Positions 42,942-44,423 of a DNA stretch of 44,423 nt are shown piece after piece. This stretch comes from Enterobacter sp. (GTDB taxonomy: Bacteria > Pseudomonadota > Gammaproteobacteria > Enterobacterales > Enterobacteriaceae), in NCBI GenBank assembly GCA_022649305.1, contig JALCNW010000033.1, positions 1-44,423 on the forward strand, in the 5' to 3' direction. The notes below the pieces were generated by a model. That model searched no databases and was not told the DNA's origin. It was given only the letters and a program-made list of their open reading frames with translations. Both the position numbers and the translations under genes were made by a program. Numbering within the stretch: position 1 is the first letter of the stretch; each line of letters opens with the position of its first letter.

Positions 42942-43565
42942 TCAATTACGATGGGTCAAAATGGAGTCGACTAAGCCGTACTCAACTGCCTCTGATGCGG
43001 AGAGGAAGCGATCGCGCTCGGTATCGCGCTCGATCTGCTCAAGTGATTGACCCGTATGGTGCGCCATAAGTTCATTCATGCGTCCTTTAACCTTCAGGAT
43101 TTCACGGGCATGAATCTCAATATCTGTCGCCTGACCCTGATAACCGCCAAGAGGCTGGTGAATCATTACGCGGGAATTAGGCAGACAGAAACGCTTGCCT
43201 TTTGCTCCTGCCGTTAGCAGGAATGCACCCATCGAAGCTGCCTGCCCCATACAAATGGTGCTGACGTCAGGCTTGATGAACTGCATGGTGTCATAAATGG
43301 ACATCCCGGCGGTGATAACGCCACCCGGAGAGTTAATATACAGGTAAATGTCTTTTTCCGGGTTTTCTGCTTCCAGAAATAACATTTGCGCCACGATCAG
43401 GTTTGCCATGTGGTCTTCGACCTGGCCAGTCAGAAAGATAACGCGCTCTTTAAGCAGACGGGAATAGATATCAAAAGAACGTTCACCTCGAGAGGTCTGT
43501 TCAATAACCATTGGCACCAGAGCCATATGGGGTGCAAAGTTATCTCGTTCGCCACTGTATGACAT
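42942..43565 (-). CDS. clpP: ClpP serine protease subunit
   Basis: A 207-residue tetradecameric protease with the catalytic serine in [13 protein letters not shown], histidine in [13 protein letters not shown] and aspartate in [12 protein letters not shown]. An N-terminal propeptide precedes the mature start, as in E. coli. It is the first gene of clpPX, behind a heat-shock promoter. Confidence 0.98.
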   Translation of the reverse strand: MSYSGERDNFAPHMALVPMVIEQTSRGERSFDIYSRLLKERVIFLTGQVEDHMANLIVAQMLFLEAENPEKDIYLYINSPGGVITAGMSIYDTMQFIKPDVSTICMGQAASMGAFLLTAGAKGKRFCLPNSRVMIHQPLGGYQGQATDIEIHAREILKVKGRMNELMAHHTGQSLEQIERDTERDRFLSASEAVEYGLVDSILTHRN

Positions 43566-43660
43566 TTCCGTCTCCTGGATAAATATAGAAAATACCTGCT
43601 GTACTGATTGTAACCTTGTGGACGGATTATCAGCCAGTCTCTTTCATCGTGCTTTCACAC

Positions 43661-43689
43661 TTATGGGGTCAGTATCGCCATATTTCAAG
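43661..43689 (-). promoter_or_regulatory. Heat-shock (sigma-32) promoter of clpP
   Basis: On the minus strand, cttgaaa (43683-43689), a 14-nt spacer and ccccataa (43661-43668): a textbook sigma-32 promoter about 100 nt before the clpP start. Confidence 0.92.
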
Positions 43690-43760
43690 CATAACAATCT
43701 TTTGTCGTAACGCTAACACCGAAAGGGCGTTTTAGCACTCTTCCTGGGCTATTACTGCGA

Positions 43761-43796
43761 TAAAAAAAACCCGTCACCAGAAGGCAACGGGTTTTT
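43761..43796 (-). terminator. Terminator of tig
   Basis: An 11-bp stem with two G-U pairs (43768-43778 with 43783-43793), loop of 4 nt, followed on the minus strand by a long T run, about 30 nt after the tig stop. Confidence 0.85.
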
Positions 43797-43823
43797 GTTC
43801 AAACTTTAAACGGTTAGGCGAAA

Positions 43824-44423
<600 letters not shown>

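Overview
The window is a chromosomal segment from a member of the Enterobacteriaceae. Its backbone follows the Escherichia coli K-12 acrB to tig region gene for gene, read in reverse: acrB, tomB, hha, maa, ylaC, pdeB, ybaA, ffs, atl (ybaZ), ybaY, tesB, amtB, glnK, mdlB, mdlA, decR, cof, ybaE, queC, fadM, ybaV, ppiD, hupB, lon, clpX, clpP, tig. Core proteins are close to the E. coli ones in sequence and length. The accessory genes (a lacI-lacZ pair here, ykgMO here, a cdsH-type gene beside decR) point to an Enterobacter, Lelliottia, Leclercia, Kluyvera or Citrobacter type relative. I cannot fix genus or species from this window. acrB is cut at the left edge and tig at the right edge.

Layout. 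(1) 1-5243: drug efflux pump AcrB, the TomB-Hha pair, sugar acetyltransferase Maa and membrane protein YlaC. (2) 5215-11540: accessory block between ylaC and pdeB. It holds a MocR-type regulator divergent from a GNAT acetyltransferase, the zinc-independent ribosomal proteins YkgM/YkgO behind a clear Zur box, and a sugar module (PTS EIIBC, enolase-superfamily acid-sugar dehydratase, GntR/UTRA regulator). (3) 11635-13581: pdeB and ybaA. (4) 13642-20610: second accessory block with lacZ, lacI, yczE, yczR and a small two-gene pair that looks like a toxin-antitoxin module. (5) 20871-20984: ffs, the 4.5S RNA of the signal recognition particle. (6) 21377-22626: third insertion, an AT-richer cassette of an orphan type VI secretion Hcp, a hydrophobic 143-residue protein and a DUF1493-like protein. 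(7) 22773-44423: conserved backbone. It covers DNA-damage recognition (Atl), nitrogen sensing (GlnK-AmtB with a sigma-54 promoter), ABC transport (MdlAB), cysteine detoxification (DecR with a CdsH-type desulfhydrase), queuosine synthesis, thioesterases, and the protein quality-control group PpiD, HU-beta, Lon, ClpX, ClpP and trigger factor. Sigma-32 promoters are visible upstream of lon and clpP.

Regulatory DNA I could read directly includes two lac operator copies flanking lacI, the Zur box, a sigma-54 promoter with an NtrC box, two heat-shock promoters, a FadR-like site at fadM, MocR-type inverted repeats, and many intrinsic terminators at convergent gene ends.

Best candidates for something new: the Hcp/hydrophobic protein/DUF1493-like cassette, and the ribbon-helix-helix plus 71-residue pair. 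They sit on opposite sides of ffs, which suggests that this locus collects insertions. The PTS/dehydratase/GntR module may encode an uncharacterised sugar or sugar-acid route.
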